A model generated the notes under the pieces. That model was not told the origin of the DNA and did no database searches. It saw nothing but the letters and a program-made list of their open reading frames with translations. This document shows, piece after piece, positions 47,387 to 57,146 of a stretch of 64,000 nucleotides of DNA. The translations under genes and the position numbers were made by a program. Position 1 is the first letter of the stretch. Every line of letters starts with the position of its first letter. This stretch comes from SAR116 cluster bacterium AG-390-L20 (lineage in GTDB: Bacteria > Pseudomonadota > Alphaproteobacteria > Puniceispirillales > Marisalimonadaceae), in contig QCHB01000011.1 in NCBI GenBank assembly GCA_003278095.1, forward strand, positions 1-64,000, given 5' to 3'.

Positions 47387-49012
47387 ATGAAAGATAAAAC
47401 ATCTTTTTTTATTAGAGGTTTTACACAATCTGCTACACTAACATTCCTTAGCCGTATATCTGGTTTTGTGAGAGATATATTCATTGCAGCATTCTTAGGT
47501 GCTGGTGTTTTTTCAGATATTTTTTTAATTGCATTTAAGTTACCGAATTTATTTAGAAGAATTACAGCGGAAGGGGCCTTAACTTCAGCTTTCTTACCAA
47601 TTTATTCAAAGTTAATTGAAAAAAAAGGTAAGATATTTGCCGATAAATTTCTCAAAAAATTTATTTTTCGTGCAGCCACTTTTTTATTCTTATTAATGAT
47701 TATTCTCCAAATCATAATGCCCTTTTGCATATATTTTTTAGCTCCAGGTTTTTTAGATAATGACTTAGTTTTGGATAAAATAACTATACTAACAAGAATA
47801 ACAATAGTCTTCATGCCTTTAATATCTATCGTAGCTCTTTTAGGAGTTGCTACAAATGTTTCTGGTAAGTTTTGGATTTTATCTTCCTCTCCAATTATTT
47901 TAAATGTTTGCTTAATATTAAGTTGTTTTTTTATAAGTGATAATTTGTCAATTAAACCCTTACCACTCGCTATAGCAACGGTTTTAGGAGGAATACTTCA
48001 ATTAGCATTTACTTTAATTATGATTAAAAAGTTTGGTGTTTTACAATTAAAAAAATTGAATATTAAAAGCGAAACTATAAAAGAACGGAACGAAATTCAA
48101 ACATATTTTAAAAAAACATGGGAAAAATTTATACCTGCAGCATTTGGCGGTGGGATATTACAAATTAACCTCCTTGTAGATACTATTCTAGCAAGCCTAT
48201 TAGGTTTTGGTTCTATTTCCTATCTCTATTTCGCAGATAGAATTGCCCAGTTACCTCTGGGTATAATAGGAATTGCATTAAGCACAGCTTTGCTAACGTC
48301 GTTATCTAAATCAAGTGCAATTAAAGATAAGAAACAATTTTCTAGAGAATTAATGATTTCAATAAAAATAGGATTATTTTTTTCTATACCCTCATCTTTT
48401 GTTTTTATTAATTTTTCAGAACTATTTATCAGTGTTTTATTTGAAAGAGGTGAATTTAGCTCTTTGGAAACCAATCAAACTGCTCAGGCTTTAATTGCTT
48501 ATGCTTTTGGTATTCCTGCTTTTATTATACTAAAATCTTGTCAGCCTGCATTCCTAGCAGAGGGAAACACTAAAACTCCAATGAATATTGGCTTAATATT
48601 ATTATTACTCAATATTCTTCTCTCATTTATATTAATGCATTATTTAAAACATTCAGGTATTGCCTTAGCTACTTCACTGGTATCCTGGATAGGGTCTATT
48701 ATATATTTTACATTATTGATAAAAACGGGAAATATACCAAAATTTAAATTTAATTTTAAATATGATGAGTTTAATCCCTTCTCTTTGTTGATATATTCAT
48801 TAAAGATAATTTTAACATCGTTCTTAATGATATTGATTATGCAATTGATTTATTACATTTTAAATATTTATAAGTTTGATAATATTACTATTTTATTATT
48901 TTTAGTCTTATTTGGTTTGTTATCGTATTTTTTGACAACTTATATTTTAAGATATATTCCTCAAGAATTACTAATTTCTAAGGTTTTTAAATTCAGGAAA
49001 GTAAAACCATGA
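47387..49012 (+). CDS. murJ: Lipid II flippase MurJ
   Basis: A 541-residue integral membrane protein of the MOP superfamily with about 14 hydrophobic segments. It moves lipid II across the inner membrane for peptidoglycan synthesis. The first loop ([22 protein letters not shown]) and [20 protein letters not shown] are family hallmarks, and [18 protein letters not shown] follows further on. It overlaps trpS by 4 bp (ATGA). Confidence 0.97.
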   Translation: MKDKTSFFIRGFTQSATLTFLSRISGFVRDIFIAAFLGAGVFSDIFLIAFKLPNLFRRITAEGALTSAFLPIYSKLIEKKGKIFADKFLKKFIFRAATFLFLLMIILQIIMPFCIYFLAPGFLDNDLVLDKITILTRITIVFMPLISIVALLGVATNVSGKFWILSSSPIILNVCLILSCFFISDNLSIKPLPLAIATVLGGILQLAFTLIMIKKFGVLQLKKLNIKSETIKERNEIQTYFKKTWEKFIPAAFGGGILQINLLVDTILASLLGFGSISYLYFADRIAQLPLGIIGIALSTALLTSLSKSSAIKDKKQFSRELMISIKIGLFFSIPSSFVFINFSELFISVLFERGEFSSLETNQTAQALIAYAFGIPAFIILKSCQPAFLAEGNTKTPMNIGLILLLLNILLSFILMHYLKHSGIALATSLVSWIGSIIYFTLLIKTGNIPKFKFNFKYDEFNPFSLLIYSLKIILTSFLMILIMQLIYYILNIYKFDNITILLFLVLFGLLSYFLTTYILRYIPQELLISKVFKFRKVKP

Positions 49013-50043
49013 CCAACTTACAATCAGACCATTTACAGAAAAGAATTTTTTCTGGTATACAACCAACAGGAAATTTACACCTTGGTAATTATTTAGGAGC
49101 AATTAAAAATTGGGTTAATCTTCAAAATGACATTTCTTCAATTTTTTCAATCGTAGATTTACATGCAATTACAGTTCCTCAGGAACCAACCAAACTTAAA
49201 TCTTCCACTCATGAGGTTACTGCTGCAATTATTGCTTCAGGTATAGATATTGATAAGTCAATTCTTTTTAATCAATCCTCGGTTAAAGAACATGCTGAAT
49301 TAGCCTGGATATTGAATTGTGTATGCAGAATTGGGTGGTTAAATCGTATGACTCAATTTAAAGAGAAAGCTGGCAAAAACAGAGAAAATGCTACAGTTGG
49401 TTTATATGGATATCCAGTATTGATGGCTGCAGATATTCTTTTATACAAATCAACTCACGTTCCTGTTGGCGATGATCAAAAACAACATATAGAATTAGCT
49501 AGAGATATTGCATCCTCTTTTAACAATATGTTTACTTCTGATGAAGAAGACGACTTTTTTAATCTACCTGAGCCACAAATTATAGGTGAGGCTACTCGTG
49601 TAATGAGTTTAAGAGATGGTACGAAAAAAATGAGTAAATCTGATGCTTCAGATGCTTCTCGAATTAACTTAACTGATACTGCAGAGGAAATATCAAACAA
49701 AATTAAAAAAGCCAAAACTGATCCTCTTCCACTGCCAGATACAATAGAGGAGCTAAAAGATAGACCTGAAGCACATAATTTAATGAATATTTATTCTTCA
49801 TTATCAGATCAGACATTAGAAAAAGCATTAACCGAGTTTTCGGGTAAGGGTTTTTCCTATTTTAAGCCAAGATTGATAGATTTGGCAATTGAAACTTTAA
49901 GTCCCATTTCACGTGAAATGAGAAGTCTCCTAAAGTATAGAAATGAAATCGATAAAATTTTAAAAAATGGAGAACAAAAAGCTAGAGAAATAGCTGAGCC
50001 AGTTTTAAAAGATGTTAAAAGTTTAGTTGGGTTTGTTAATTAA
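49009..50043 (+). CDS. trpS: Tryptophanyl-tRNA synthetase
   Basis: A 344-residue class I synthetase. The HIGH-type motif appears as [11 protein letters not shown] (21-31), [13 protein letters not shown] is the substrate region, [14 protein letters not shown] follows, and KKMSKSD is at about 205-211. Translation is coupled to murJ. Its sequence near the end contains CATTTCACGTGAAATG, a weak parS-like palindrome (see findings). Confidence 0.97.
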   Translation: MTNLQSDHLQKRIFSGIQPTGNLHLGNYLGAIKNWVNLQNDISSIFSIVDLHAITVPQEPTKLKSSTHEVTAAIIASGIDIDKSILFNQSSVKEHAELAWILNCVCRIGWLNRMTQFKEKAGKNRENATVGLYGYPVLMAADILLYKSTHVPVGDDQKQHIELARDIASSFNNMFTSDEEDDFFNLPEPQIIGEATRVMSLRDGTKKMSKSDASDASRINLTDTAEEISNKIKKAKTDPLPLPDTIEELKDRPEAHNLMNIYSSLSDQTLEKALTEFSGKGFSYFKPRLIDLAIETLSPISREMRSLLKYRNEIDKILKNGEQKAREIAEPVLKDVKSLVGFVN

Positions 50044-50101
50044 TTAAGATTACTTATGGAAATTTTAAAAAAAACTGCTATAATTATAAAAGGAGATTAA
50101 A

Positions 50102-50656
50102 ATGTTTATTCAGACTGAAGACACACCTAATCCAGATACTTTAAAGTTTATGCCGGGTGATATTGTTTTAAAAACTGGCAGCGTTGATTATTCTAGCAAG
50201 GAGTCTTCAAGTAATTCACCCTTGGCTTCTAGGCTTTTTGAAATTGATGGTGTTAGCAGAGTATTTCTTTCTTCAGATTTTATTTCTGTAACTAAAGAAA
50301 CTCATTTAGAGTGGAATAATTTAAAACCCTCAATACTTACAGGAATAATGGAACATTATTCAAGTGGTCTACCTGCTTTAAACATTGAAAAAGAAATTAC
50401 AATTAACGAAAGTGCCGAAGATACTGAGATTGTAAAACAGATTAAAGATCTTTTAGAAACTCGTGTAAGACCAGCTGTTGCAATGGATGGAGGTGATATT
50501 TCCTTTTGTTCATTCCAAGAAGGTATTGTAACACTGCAAATGAAAGGCGCATGTGCGGGTTGTCCTTCAAGTACTGCAACCTTAAAAATGGGTATTGAAA
50601 ATATGCTTAGACATTATATTCCTGAAGTTACAGAAGTTAAGGCTGCAGAATTGTAA
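50102..50656 (+). CDS. NfuA-like iron-sulfur cluster carrier
   Basis: A 184-residue protein with an N-terminal Nfu_N domain (MFIQTEDTPNPDTLKFMPG) and a C-terminal NifU-type domain. The [4Fe-4S]-binding CxxC is C151 and C154 in KGACAGCPSSTATLKMG. It delivers clusters to client enzymes such as lipoyl synthase. A good AAGGAG ribosome site precedes the ATG. The trpS-nfu-glucosaminidase neighbourhood is alphaproteobacterial. Confidence 0.94.
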   Translation: MFIQTEDTPNPDTLKFMPGDIVLKTGSVDYSSKESSSNSPLASRLFEIDGVSRVFLSSDFISVTKETHLEWNNLKPSILTGIMEHYSSGLPALNIEKEITINESAEDTEIVKQIKDLLETRVRPAVAMDGGDISFCSFQEGIVTLQMKGACAGCPSSTATLKMGIENMLRHYIPEVTEVKAAEL

Positions 50657-50672
50657 TTAAACATAAAAATTT

Positions 50673-51680
50673 ATGTTAAAAAAATATAAATTAGAAATTA
50701 GTAATCTTTGTGAAAAAAAATCTTATAATATTTTTTTTATATTATCACTTATATTATTGTTACTAAGTGGTTCCTTTGGGCTAGCTATTTTTAAAATAGA
50801 TTCTCCTGTCTTCGATTTTAAATTATTTACTAGAAATTTGAAAACACCGTCAGTTGATACTGATCAATTGGATAAATTAAACATAAACAAAAACTATTTA
50901 TCATCTGATCAAATTAATAATAAAGATATTGTGTCTGAATGGTCAAAGAAAATTATGTACTATGTAGAAAACAATCTTCCTATACCAAGGATGTATTTTC
51001 CATATATCCCTAAAAACATTAATGAATTTGAAACTCAAACAAAAAAAAATGTATTTATAAGTATTCTCTTACCTATAGCACTTAAGGGAAATGAATCAGT
51101 TTTAGAAGAGAGAAAGTTAATGAAGGACGCTTTTTCATCAAATAATATTCATAAAATTGAAAGTTTAGCAAAAAAGTACAATGTAAAAGATTTTGAAAAA
51201 ATAAATTTTGGTAATCTTACAACAACAAATATAGTCAAAATTAAAAACGAATTATTAATGAAGATTAATAAAATCCCTTTAGCTATGATATTGTCACAAT
51301 CTATAATTGAAAGTGGATGGGGATCTTCAAGATTTGCTCAAGAAGGAAATGCTCTTTTTGGAGAATGGACTTGGAAAAAAAATGTTGGAATTAAACCAAA
51401 AGGAAATTTAAATGCAAACTTTGCAGTTAAAAATTTCAGAAATTTATCAGAATCTTTAAATTCGTATATTTTAAACTTAAATCGTCATCCAGCCTACTAC
51501 GAAATGAGGAAATTTAGAGCTATGAAAAATAAAACTGGAAAAAAAATAACAGGTTATGATACGGCTAATTTTCTTAACAATTATGCCGAAATAGGATTTG
51601 AATATGTCATAAAAATTGAGAATATGATTAAAAGCAATAAGTTGTACAGATTTCGTAATGCTAAATTAGAAAGTTATTAG
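50673..51680 (+). CDS. Bax-like membrane-anchored glucosaminidase
   Basis: A 335-residue protein with one N-terminal transmembrane segment (about 20-42) and a C-terminal glucosaminidase domain related to E. coli Bax and GH73 enzymes. SQSIIESGWGSSRFAQEGNALFG (from about 211) contains the catalytic-type Glu and the conserved NAxFG. It probably cleaves N-acetylglucosaminyl bonds in the cell wall. It faces a polysaccharide deacetylase gene tail to tail with a 9-bp gap, so the two may act on the same substrate, though that is only inferred. Confidence 0.87.
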   Translation: MLKKYKLEISNLCEKKSYNIFFILSLILLLLSGSFGLAIFKIDSPVFDFKLFTRNLKTPSVDTDQLDKLNINKNYLSSDQINNKDIVSEWSKKIMYYVENNLPIPRMYFPYIPKNINEFETQTKKNVFISILLPIALKGNESVLEERKLMKDAFSSNNIHKIESLAKKYNVKDFEKINFGNLTTTNIVKIKNELLMKINKIPLAMILSQSIIESGWGSSRFAQEGNALFGEWTWKKNVGIKPKGNLNANFAVKNFRNLSESLNSYILNLNRHPAYYEMRKFRAMKNKTGKKITGYDTANFLNNYAEIGFEYVIKIENMIKSNKLYRFRNAKLESY

Positions 51681-51689
51681 AATAAAATT

Positions 51690-52715
51690 CTATTTAATTA
51701 TAAATTGTCTTCCTAACCATCGCCATCTATTATTTTTCCCGGCCATAGTACAATTAATTCTACCTCTACCCTTTAAAAATGGGCCACTTAACCTAACTTC
51801 AATTCTATGTTTTCCAAGTCTTTTTGTTTCTGTTTTTAAGCCATTATTTGCAAAACATTTTACCGCATTTTTTGGTTCTATAAGGTTTGATAAAGTAAAA
51901 CCATAAGATGGAGGATTTTTTGAAAGTACTGGATCTTTAGGTGAAAGGTCAGAAATGGGCATAGGCAAGGCGTTTATTGCTAACAAAAACCTGTCCATGC
52001 CACCATATTTTTCATTCATAGCAAATCTAGGCAATTCAAACATGCCTAAGCTTTTATGTGCAACTCCTGAATGTTGACCAAAAGCTGCGATAAAACCTTG
52101 TAATTTCACTTGTTCTAAAACTTCTTGGTTATATTCGCCGTAAGGATATGCAAAAATTTCAGGCCTACTACCAATCTCATCAATAAATCGTTTATTAGAA
52201 ATTGTGAGTTCATTAATTATTTTTTCTTTGTTAATTTTATACATATGAGGATGGGACTTGGTTTGACTTCCAATAGTTACACCGTTATCTCTCAAGATAC
52301 GGATCTCTTCCCAACTCATATAACCAGGCGTTTTATTATCGATTACGTCAGTGGAAACAAACAAAGTAAAAGGAAAATTATGTTTTTTAAGAACAGGCCA
52401 TGCATATTTATAAACTGATGAGTAAGCATCATCAATAGTTATGACTATAGATTTATCTTTTATAAGTTTAACATTATTTATACCGTGAAGAGCTTTTTCA
52501 ATATTAATTACGTTATATTTAGGTTTTAACAATTCATTGACATGCTCAAGAAATTGTTCTTTTTTAATATTTGTTGATGGATATCTACTATCACCAAATC
52601 TATGGTACATTATTACAGACGCGTAATTTACATTCTTAATTTCTTTTGTTTCATTTTCCTGTGAATATGACATATTAGGAAACATAAAAAACAAAAGTGC
52701 TAATATATAATACAT
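51690..52715 (-). CDS. Exported polysaccharide deacetylase (NodB-type)
   Basis: A 341-residue carbohydrate esterase 4 protein with a signal sequence (MYYILALLFFMFPNMSYS). The catalytic motifs are ITIDDAYSSVY (metal-binding Asp pair), GSQTKSHPHM (Ser-x-x-His pattern) and FAYPYGEYN. It would remove acetyl groups from a glycan in the periplasm. I place the start at 52715, where GAGG lies just upstream, rather than at the first ATG (52745), which would spoil the signal peptide. The C-terminal about 70 residues (from about FANNGLKTETKRLG) form an extra Arg-rich domain of unknown role. Confidence 0.88.
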   Translation of the reverse strand: MYYILALLFFMFPNMSYSQENETKEIKNVNYASVIMYHRFGDSRYPSTNIKKEQFLEHVNELLKPKYNVINIEKALHGINNVKLIKDKSIVITIDDAYSSVYKYAWPVLKKHNFPFTLFVSTDVIDNKTPGYMSWEEIRILRDNGVTIGSQTKSHPHMYKINKEKIINELTISNKRFIDEIGSRPEIFAYPYGEYNQEVLEQVKLQGFIAAFGQHSGVAHKSLGMFELPRFAMNEKYGGMDRFLLAINALPMPISDLSPKDPVLSKNPPSYGFTLSNLIEPKNAVKCFANNGLKTETKRLGKHRIEVRLSGPFLKGRGRINCTMAGKNNRWRWLGRQFIIK

Positions 52716-52818
52716 TTTATCCTCAAATATTTTATATTCAAACATTTAACTGTTGAACTTAATATATTGTAATTTTGAATTATACTACTTTTTTTTGAAT
52801 GTTTATATAAAGAAGACA

Positions 52819-53535
52819 ATGATTTTTTCTATTGAAACTAGTACATCAAATTTATCGCTTACCTTGTTTAGTAATAGTAAGGTATTTAGCAAAGTATCAA
52901 TTAAAATAAAAAGTGAATTATCTGCAATAATTATTCCAACAATTAAAAAATTCATGAAAGATAATGCAATAACATTCCAAAGTGTATCATTGTTAGTTGT
53001 AGGTTGTGGTCCTGGTAGTTTTACAAGTATACGGGCATTAATTTCGGCAGCAAAAGGAATACATCTATCTAACAAGCATATGAAAATTTTAGGAATTAAC
53101 TCTCTAGCTGGTTTAGCAATGTCTGCATTAAATGAAGCAAAAAATAGAAATGTCGAATATATTCTTGCTTCAATTGATACAAAAAGAAATGATCAATTTC
53201 TGCAGTTGTTTAAGATTAATAATAGTAACGAGTGGTTGCTACCTTTTTCTGTAATCAATAATATAAAACCAATTAAAATAGAAAATTTTCCACTTTATTT
53301 AAAAGAAAACAAATTGGTAGTTGAAAACTTTCTTTATGTAGGTTTTATTTCAAGTCTATTAAAAAATACATCATCAAACATAAATTTTTTTAAAGAATCA
53401 AACCAAATCCCTGATGCTGTTTGGGTTGGAAAACTAGGTTTATATATTACAAAAAATAATATTAATTATAAAAAATCAAAAATAGCTTTTGATGAATTTA
53501 AACCTATTTATGTTAGATCCCCTGAGATTAACTAG
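52819..53535 (+). CDS. tsaB: tRNA threonylcarbamoyladenosine protein TsaB
   Basis: A 238-residue ASKHA-fold protein that dimerises with TsaD to make t6A37 in tRNAs reading ANN codons. The start MIFSIETSTSNLSL and the GCGPGSFTSIRALISAAKGI segment are family hallmarks. An upstream ATG (52753) would add 22 residues with no homology pattern; I use 52819. rimI follows 2 bp downstream, a common pair. Confidence 0.93.
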   Translation: MIFSIETSTSNLSLTLFSNSKVFSKVSIKIKSELSAIIIPTIKKFMKDNAITFQSVSLLVVGCGPGSFTSIRALISAAKGIHLSNKHMKILGINSLAGLAMSALNEAKNRNVEYILASIDTKRNDQFLQLFKINNSNEWLLPFSVINNIKPIKIENFPLYLKENKLVVENFLYVGFISSLLKNTSSNINFFKESNQIPDAVWVGKLGLYITKNNINYKKSKIAFDEFKPIYVRSPEIN

Positions 53536-53537
53536 AA

Positions 53538-53969
53538 ATGGTTCAGATTATTCCATGTAAAAAAAGTGATTATAAAACTTTAATTCAGATTGAAAAAAGT
53601 ATGTTTAAAAATGCTGTTTCAGTAGATGGATTAAAAAGCTTTGAAATGAACGCATCCCATGTAATCTGGAAAATTCAAAAAATGAAAATTATAGGCTTCG
53701 TTTATTTTTTTCATGTTAAAGATGAAATAGAAATAATCAGAATTTGTATAATAAAATCGCAGCAAAACAAAAATTATGGTTCGTTACTCATTGATGAAAT
53801 AAAAAAACTGAAAATAAAAAAAATATTTCTGGAAGTATCGACTGAAAATATAAATGCTATTAATTTTTATCTTAAAAATGGATTTCAAAGAATTGGTATT
53901 AGAAAAGGTTATTATGCTAACCAAAAAAACTCCAGCATAGATGCATTAAGATTTTGCTTTAAACCTTAA
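53538..53969 (+). CDS. rimI: Ribosomal-protein-alanine acetyltransferase-like RimI
   Basis: A 143-residue GNAT enzyme. The acetyl-CoA loop appears as QQNKNYGSLLIDEIKKL (a reduced Q/R-x-x-G-x-G/A form), and LEVSTENINAINFYLKNGFQRIGIRKGYY is the characteristic RimI C-terminal motif. RimI acetylates the N-terminus of ribosomal protein S18. It is directly downstream of tsaB. Confidence 0.87.
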   Translation: MVQIIPCKKSDYKTLIQIEKSMFKNAVSVDGLKSFEMNASHVIWKIQKMKIIGFVYFFHVKDEIEIIRICIIKSQQNKNYGSLLIDEIKKLKIKKIFLEVSTENINAINFYLKNGFQRIGIRKGYYANQKNSSIDALRFCFKP

Positions 53970-54027
53970 AAAAAATGAAATATTTAGATGCTAATTGATA
54001 ATTTTTATATATTTTATAGGTGCTAAA

Positions 54028-54918
54028 ATGTTACTTAATAAGGTGCGTGAAGATCTAGATTTTAAAAATTTTAATTCACAAGATTTAAATTTATTTTTTA
54101 AAAATAAATCTTTTCCATTAAAAACATTATTAAAAAATAAAGTATTTTCAGACATAACTCTTGGAGACTTTGTTATTAAATTGGCAAATAAGAAATCAGA
54201 GTTAAAGAAAGCTCAAGCCCTTAGATACTCTGTTTTTTATAAAGAAAAAAAAGCTAAGCCAACTTTTTCAAAAAAAATGATGAGATTAGATTATGACAAA
54301 ACTGATAAGTTTGCAGATCATTTAATCGTAATAGATAAAAAGAGAAAAGGGATTAAAAATAAAATTGTAGGAACTTATAGATTAATACGGGGTGACGTAG
54401 CTTTGTCTTTTGGAGGGTTTTATACATCATCAGAATTTGACCTTACTAATATACTTAATTCATATCAGCATAAACAAATATTAGAACTAGGAAGATCTTG
54501 CGTTCACAAAGACTATAGAAATGGAACTATAATGAAATTGCTTTGGAAAGCTATTGCTGAATATATTAAATTATATGATATAAAAGTCTTATTAGGATGT
54601 GCAAGTTTTCCTGGAACAAATATACAAGAATATTCAAAAGAATTATCTTATTTGAGAAGTAATTTTTCTCTTCCAGAAAAATTATCAGTGAAAAGTTTAT
54701 TCAATAATAACTATCCAGCTTACAATGAAGGTAATATTAATGAAAGTGATTTAAGAACTTTTGCTAATCTACCTCCATTAATAAAAGGTTATATCAGAGT
54801 TGGAGGAAGAGTAAGTGATAGCTTTTTTATTGACTATGATTTCAACACAATAGACCTTTGTATAGTTGTTCAAACAGTCAACATAGACGAAAAATATAAG
54901 AACAAATTTTTAAATTAA
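54028..54918 (+). CDS. olsB: Ornithine lipid N-acyltransferase-like, OlsB
   Basis: A 296-residue protein of the OlsB/hemolysin-like GNAT family. SELKKAQALRYSVFYKEK, GTYRLIRGDVAL, ELGRSCVHKDYRNGTIMKLLW and GCASFPGTN match in order. It would attach a 3-hydroxy fatty acid to ornithine to form lyso-ornithine lipid. The start ATG 54028 follows AGGTG. It is 11 bp upstream of olsA, and the pair makes phosphorus-free membrane lipid. A closely related lyso-lipid activity cannot be excluded. Confidence 0.88.
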   Translation: MLLNKVREDLDFKNFNSQDLNLFFKNKSFPLKTLLKNKVFSDITLGDFVIKLANKKSELKKAQALRYSVFYKEKKAKPTFSKKMMRLDYDKTDKFADHLIVIDKKRKGIKNKIVGTYRLIRGDVALSFGGFYTSSEFDLTNILNSYQHKQILELGRSCVHKDYRNGTIMKLLWKAIAEYIKLYDIKVLLGCASFPGTNIQEYSKELSYLRSNFSLPEKLSVKSLFNNNYPAYNEGNINESDLRTFANLPPLIKGYIRVGGRVSDSFFIDYDFNTIDLCIVVQTVNIDEKYKNKFLN

Positions 54919-54929
54919 TCAATTTAAGT

Positions 54930-55754
54930 ATGACATTTAAACAAAATACATATTTTAGTCCGATAAATAATTTATCATTTATAGATCATTTTATTTTTAA
55001 TCTAAAGTTGATTGTTTTTGTTGTGTCCTCTATTACTCTAATATTTGTAGTATTCCTTTTTGGAAAATTAATTCCTTTTTTTGATAAGTGGTTCCCTGTT
55101 ATTTTTCATAAACTATTGATCTGGCTTTTATCAATTCAAATTGACCGTGAAGGTGAAATAGATACATCAAACAATCCTAATCTCTACATTAGTAATCATC
55201 TCTCTTATTTAGATATTCCAATATTAGGGTCTACTTTTCCTATGAGATTTGTTGCGAAATCAGAAGTAGAAGTTTGGCCATTGTTTGGATTTTTAGCCAA
55301 ATTAGGTAGAACGATATTTATAAGTAGGAAAAGATCTGACAGCCTTGATCAAAAAAATAAAATTTTTAAATCATTATCCTCTGATGAAAAAGTTTTTATT
55401 TTTCCTGAAGGTACAACATCCGATGGAAATAGAGTTTTAGATTTTAAATCAAGTTCTTTTTCAGCCCTTGAAGGACAAAATTTATCTATTCAACCAATAG
55501 TTATTGTTTATTCAGACTTAAATGGAATTCCTATTAATAGGTGGTTGAGACCTGTTATTGCGTGGTATGGTGATATGGATCTTAAACCTCACTTATTAAA
55601 ACTGGCACGTTTAAGGTCTATAAAAGTAAAATTAATATATCTAGATGTAGTAAATACGAAAAACTTTTGTAATAGAAAAGATATTAGTAATTATTTAGAG
55701 AATAAAATAAAAAAAGTTTATTCTAGTGCAATATCAAAAAAACTAGCAAAATAA
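54930..55754 (+). CDS. olsA: PlsC-family acyltransferase, OlsA-like
   Basis: A 274-residue membrane-anchored acyltransferase with a hydrophobic segment at about 25-60. The NHLSYLD box (H-x4-D) lies near 88-94, and FPEGTTSDG follows near 165-175. PlsC-family members acylate lysophosphatidate or, as OlsA, lyso-ornithine lipid. Adjacency to the OlsB-like gene favours OlsA. Lysophosphatidate acyltransferase is the alternative. Confidence 0.85.
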   Translation: MTFKQNTYFSPINNLSFIDHFIFNLKLIVFVVSSITLIFVVFLFGKLIPFFDKWFPVIFHKLLIWLLSIQIDREGEIDTSNNPNLYISNHLSYLDIPILGSTFPMRFVAKSEVEVWPLFGFLAKLGRTIFISRKRSDSLDQKNKIFKSLSSDEKVFIFPEGTTSDGNRVLDFKSSSFSALEGQNLSIQPIVIVYSDLNGIPINRWLRPVIAWYGDMDLKPHLLKLARLRSIKVKLIYLDVVNTKNFCNRKDISNYLENKIKKVYSSAISKKLAK

Positions 55755-55790
55755 TGTTATTGTCAGTATGAGACATTTAATATATATGCA

Positions 55791-57146
55791 ATGCTAATGA
55801 AAAAACTCTTTATTAAAACGCATGGATGTCAGATGAATTTTTATGATTCTGAGAAAATGTCAGATTTGCTAAAACCACACGGTTATCAATTAGATAATAA
55901 TGAAGATAATGCGGATCTAATTGTTTTAAATACATGTCACATACGTGAAAAAGCAGTTGAAAAAACCTACTCTGAATTAGGTCGCATTAGAGATAAAATT
56001 AAATTAAGAAAAGAAAAAACTGGTAAAAAGTCTATAGTCGCCGTTGCCGGTTGTGTTGCTCAAGCTCAGGGCAAAGAAATCATGAAACGTTCACCATGGG
56101 TTGATATAGTAGTTGGGCCTCAATCTTATCAAAATCTCCCAGAGTTAATATCTAAAGTTGATCCTGTAAAAAATAACAAATACATAGATATTGAATTTCC
56201 TACAATCCCAAAATTTGATCATTTAGATTGTCATATCTCTGATAGGAGCCCTTCGGCTTTTTTAACTATTCAGGAAGGTTGTGATAAGTTTTGTACTTTC
56301 TGTGTTGTGCCTTATACCAGAGGAGCAGAATATTCCAGACCTTTAACTTCAATAATAGATGAAGCAAAAAAATTAGTTGATTCTGGTGTTAAAGAGATCA
56401 CTCTTCTTGGACAAAATGTTAATGCTTGGAATGCTGTTGGCAAAGATAAAAATATTTGGGGTTTAGGAAGATTGATTGAAGAGTTAGCAAAAATCAAAGA
56501 TCTTAAATTCATAAGGTATACAACTTCCCATCCGCTTGATATGGATATAGAGCTTATTGAAGCTCATAGAGATATTGATAAATTAATGCCATACTTGCAT
56601 TTGCCAGTTCAATCTGGTTCTGACAAGGTGCTGAAAATGATGAACAGAAAACATACTTCAGCCGAGTATATAAAGGTTATTGATAAGATTAGAGATTATA
56701 ACCCTAAAATAGCAATATCCGGAGATTTTATAATTGGATTTCCTGGAGAAACAGATAAAGATCATCAAGCCACACTGAATTTAATAAAAGAAATTAATTA
56801 CTCACAAGCATACTCCTTTAAGTATTCTTCCAGACCTGGAACACCTGCTGTTGTTTTTTTTAATCATGTTGATGAAAATATAAAAAATTCAAGGCTACAA
56901 GAAGTACAAGATTTATTAAGGCTACAGCAAATGGAATTTAATAAGCAATTTATAAATTCAACTCAAAAAGTTTTAGTTTTAAAAAATGGGAAAAAAAATG
57001 GACAATATCTAGGAAGATCTCCATTTAATCAATCTATTTATTTTTACTCTGATAATAATCTTATTGGATCTACAATTGATATAAATGTTACAGAAGCATT
57101 TCAAAATAGTTTAACTGGTGTTATTAAGCCTAATAAAAATATTTGA
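55791..57146 (+). CDS. miaB: tRNA-2-methylthio-N6-dimethylallyladenosine synthase
   Basis: A 451-residue radical SAM methylthiotransferase that modifies A37 of tRNAs reading U-starting codons. The N-terminal UPF0004 domain (HGCQMNFYDSEKM, C at 49 region LNTCHIREKA, VAGCVAQAQ) binds a second cluster, GCDKFCTFCVVPYTRG carries the radical SAM cysteines, and a C-terminal TRAM domain is present. Position before phoH-ybeY is conserved. Confidence 0.98.
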   Translation: MLMKKLFIKTHGCQMNFYDSEKMSDLLKPHGYQLDNNEDNADLIVLNTCHIREKAVEKTYSELGRIRDKIKLRKEKTGKKSIVAVAGCVAQAQGKEIMKRSPWVDIVVGPQSYQNLPELISKVDPVKNNKYIDIEFPTIPKFDHLDCHISDRSPSAFLTIQEGCDKFCTFCVVPYTRGAEYSRPLTSIIDEAKKLVDSGVKEITLLGQNVNAWNAVGKDKNIWGLGRLIEELAKIKDLKFIRYTTSHPLDMDIELIEAHRDIDKLMPYLHLPVQSGSDKVLKMMNRKHTSAEYIKVIDKIRDYNPKIAISGDFIIGFPGETDKDHQATLNLIKEINYSQAYSFKYSSRPGTPAVVFFNHVDENIKNSRLQEVQDLLRLQQMEFNKQFINSTQKVLVLKNGKKNGQYLGRSPFNQSIYFYSDNNLIGSTIDINVTEAFQNSLTGVIKPNKNI

